A DNA stretch of 58,327 nt. Origin: Oscillospiraceae bacterium (GTDB lineage Bacteria; Bacillota; Clostridia; Oscillospirales; Oscillospiraceae). The notes below the pieces were generated by a model. That model was not told the DNA's origin, ran no database searches, and saw only the letters and a program-made list of their open reading frames with translations. A program made the translations under genes and the position numbers. Of this stretch, positions 57,910 to 58,327 are shown one piece after another. How positions within the stretch are numbered: the stretch's first letter is position 1; each line of letters opens with the position of its first letter. The stretch lies in NCBI GenBank assembly GCA_015067665.1, contig SVLZ01000005.1:1-58327 (forward strand). Direction: 5' to 3'.

Positions 57910-58327
57910 ATGATTGCAATGCAATATGCTGATTTTGCATGGGAAAAGACCGCTCAGCTTCTCGCTATTGACTCCCCTACCGGCTTTACAAACAAGGCCG
58001 CTGCATGGCTGAAAGCGCAGTTCGCCGAGCTGGGGTATGACGCCTTTCTAACAGAAAAAGGCGGTGTTATGGTCCATCTGGGCGGCGAGGGCATTAACGG
58101 TCTTATGCTGGCAGCCCATACTGATACCTTGGGCGCAATGGTCGCAGAAGTCAAGGGCAACGGTCGGCTTCGCCTGACTGCGCTTGGTGGTATGAATGCG
58201 AACAATGCGGAGACCGAAAATGTTCGCGTCTATACGCGCAGCGGTAATATCATTGAAGGCACCTTCCAGCTTTCGAACGCCTCCATCCATGTTAATGGCG
58301 ATTACAATTCTACCTCTCGTAATTATG
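57910..58327 (+). CDS. M42 family aminopeptidase, N-terminal part (runs off the window)
   Basis: The plus frame from ATG 57910 has no stop to the window end, giving 139 residues of a protein usually about 340-360 long. The start AMQYADFAWEKTAQLLAIDSPTGFTNKAA is the peptidase N-terminus, and MLAAHTDTLGAMVAEVKGNG carries the first metal-binding His and Asp of M42 (dinuclear zinc or cobalt) peptidases, after which the PDZ-like dodecamerisation insert begins. GGAGG lies ten bases upstream. These form tetrahedral cytoplasmic peptidases that degrade short peptides. Confidence 0.88.
   Translation, partial: MIAMQYADFAWEKTAQLLAIDSPTGFTNKAAAWLKAQFAELGYDAFLTEKGGVMVHLGGEGINGLMLAAHTDTLGAMVAEVKGNGRLRLTALGGMNANNAETENVRVYTRSGNIIEGTFQLSNASIHVNGDYNSTSRNY

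Overview
The window reads as chromosomal DNA of a spore-forming Gram-positive anaerobe of the Clostridia, most likely Oscillospiraceae/Ruminococcaceae-like. Support comes from spoIIR, spoVAD and spoVAE, AddAB instead of RecBCD, IreB, three T-box leaders in front of aminoacyl-tRNA synthetase genes, strong AGGAGG ribosome binding sites and consensus sigma-A promoters. There is no rRNA operon, CRISPR array, prophage or recognisable insertion sequence.

Layout. 1-1290: 5' part of valS (minus) with its T-box. 1298-5254: M50-like membrane protease, GT2 glycosyltransferase, and a BlaI/BlaR1-type repressor-protease pair behind twin operators. 5310-9840: family-4 uracil-DNA glycosylase and D,D-carboxypeptidase (minus), then comEA-like gene, response regulator and histidine kinase (plus). 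9827-11312: an unknown protein, an orphan MazF and a lipoprotein. 11455-15855: T-box, pheS-pheT, then ireB and a conserved small gene. 15912-19180: membrane-anchored polysaccharide deacetylase, spoVAD-spoVAE and a tiny Asn/Gln-rich protein gene. 19181-27564: addA-addB, spoIIR, ispE. 27566-30178: DUF378 protein, zinc-ribbon/Ig-like protein, and a kinase-like protein lacking the catalytic Asp.

30212-38395 is the centrepiece: eight overlapping genes (DAHP synthase, tyrA, aroB, aroA, aroC, pheA, an aroE-aroK fusion, aroQ) encode all steps from central metabolism to chorismate and on to the phenylalanine and tyrosine precursors. In front lies an untranslated region with a 21-codon leader peptide whose residues 10-18 read FYFGYYYFF, followed by mutually exclusive antiterminator and terminator hairpins. 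This is the architecture of ribosome-mediated transcription attenuation, unexpected in a lineage whose synthetase genes here use T-boxes.

38381-46322: T-box-cysS-polA-rimI-tsaD-GNAT (minus), Na+/alanine symporter, ArsC-like protein. 46298-52655: truA with a 42-residue protein gene, a copper ATPase with a C-terminal CopZ-like domain that has its own ribosome binding site, a divergent HxlR regulator, DegV, a ThrE-type exporter and a small membrane protein. 52783-58327: tRNA-Thr beside a mosaic of tRNA fragments, RluA-type pseudouridine synthase, a DUF6320-like membrane protein, a hydrolase-acyltransferase fusion, YitT protein, tRNA-Leu and the start of an M42 peptidase.

Recurring themes are translational coupling through 1-4 base overlaps and regulatory hairpins at gene junctions: attenuator, SD-sequestering hairpin after mazF, and a terminator overlapping a sigma-F-type promoter before spoIIR. 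All calls come from reading the sequence; no searches were run.
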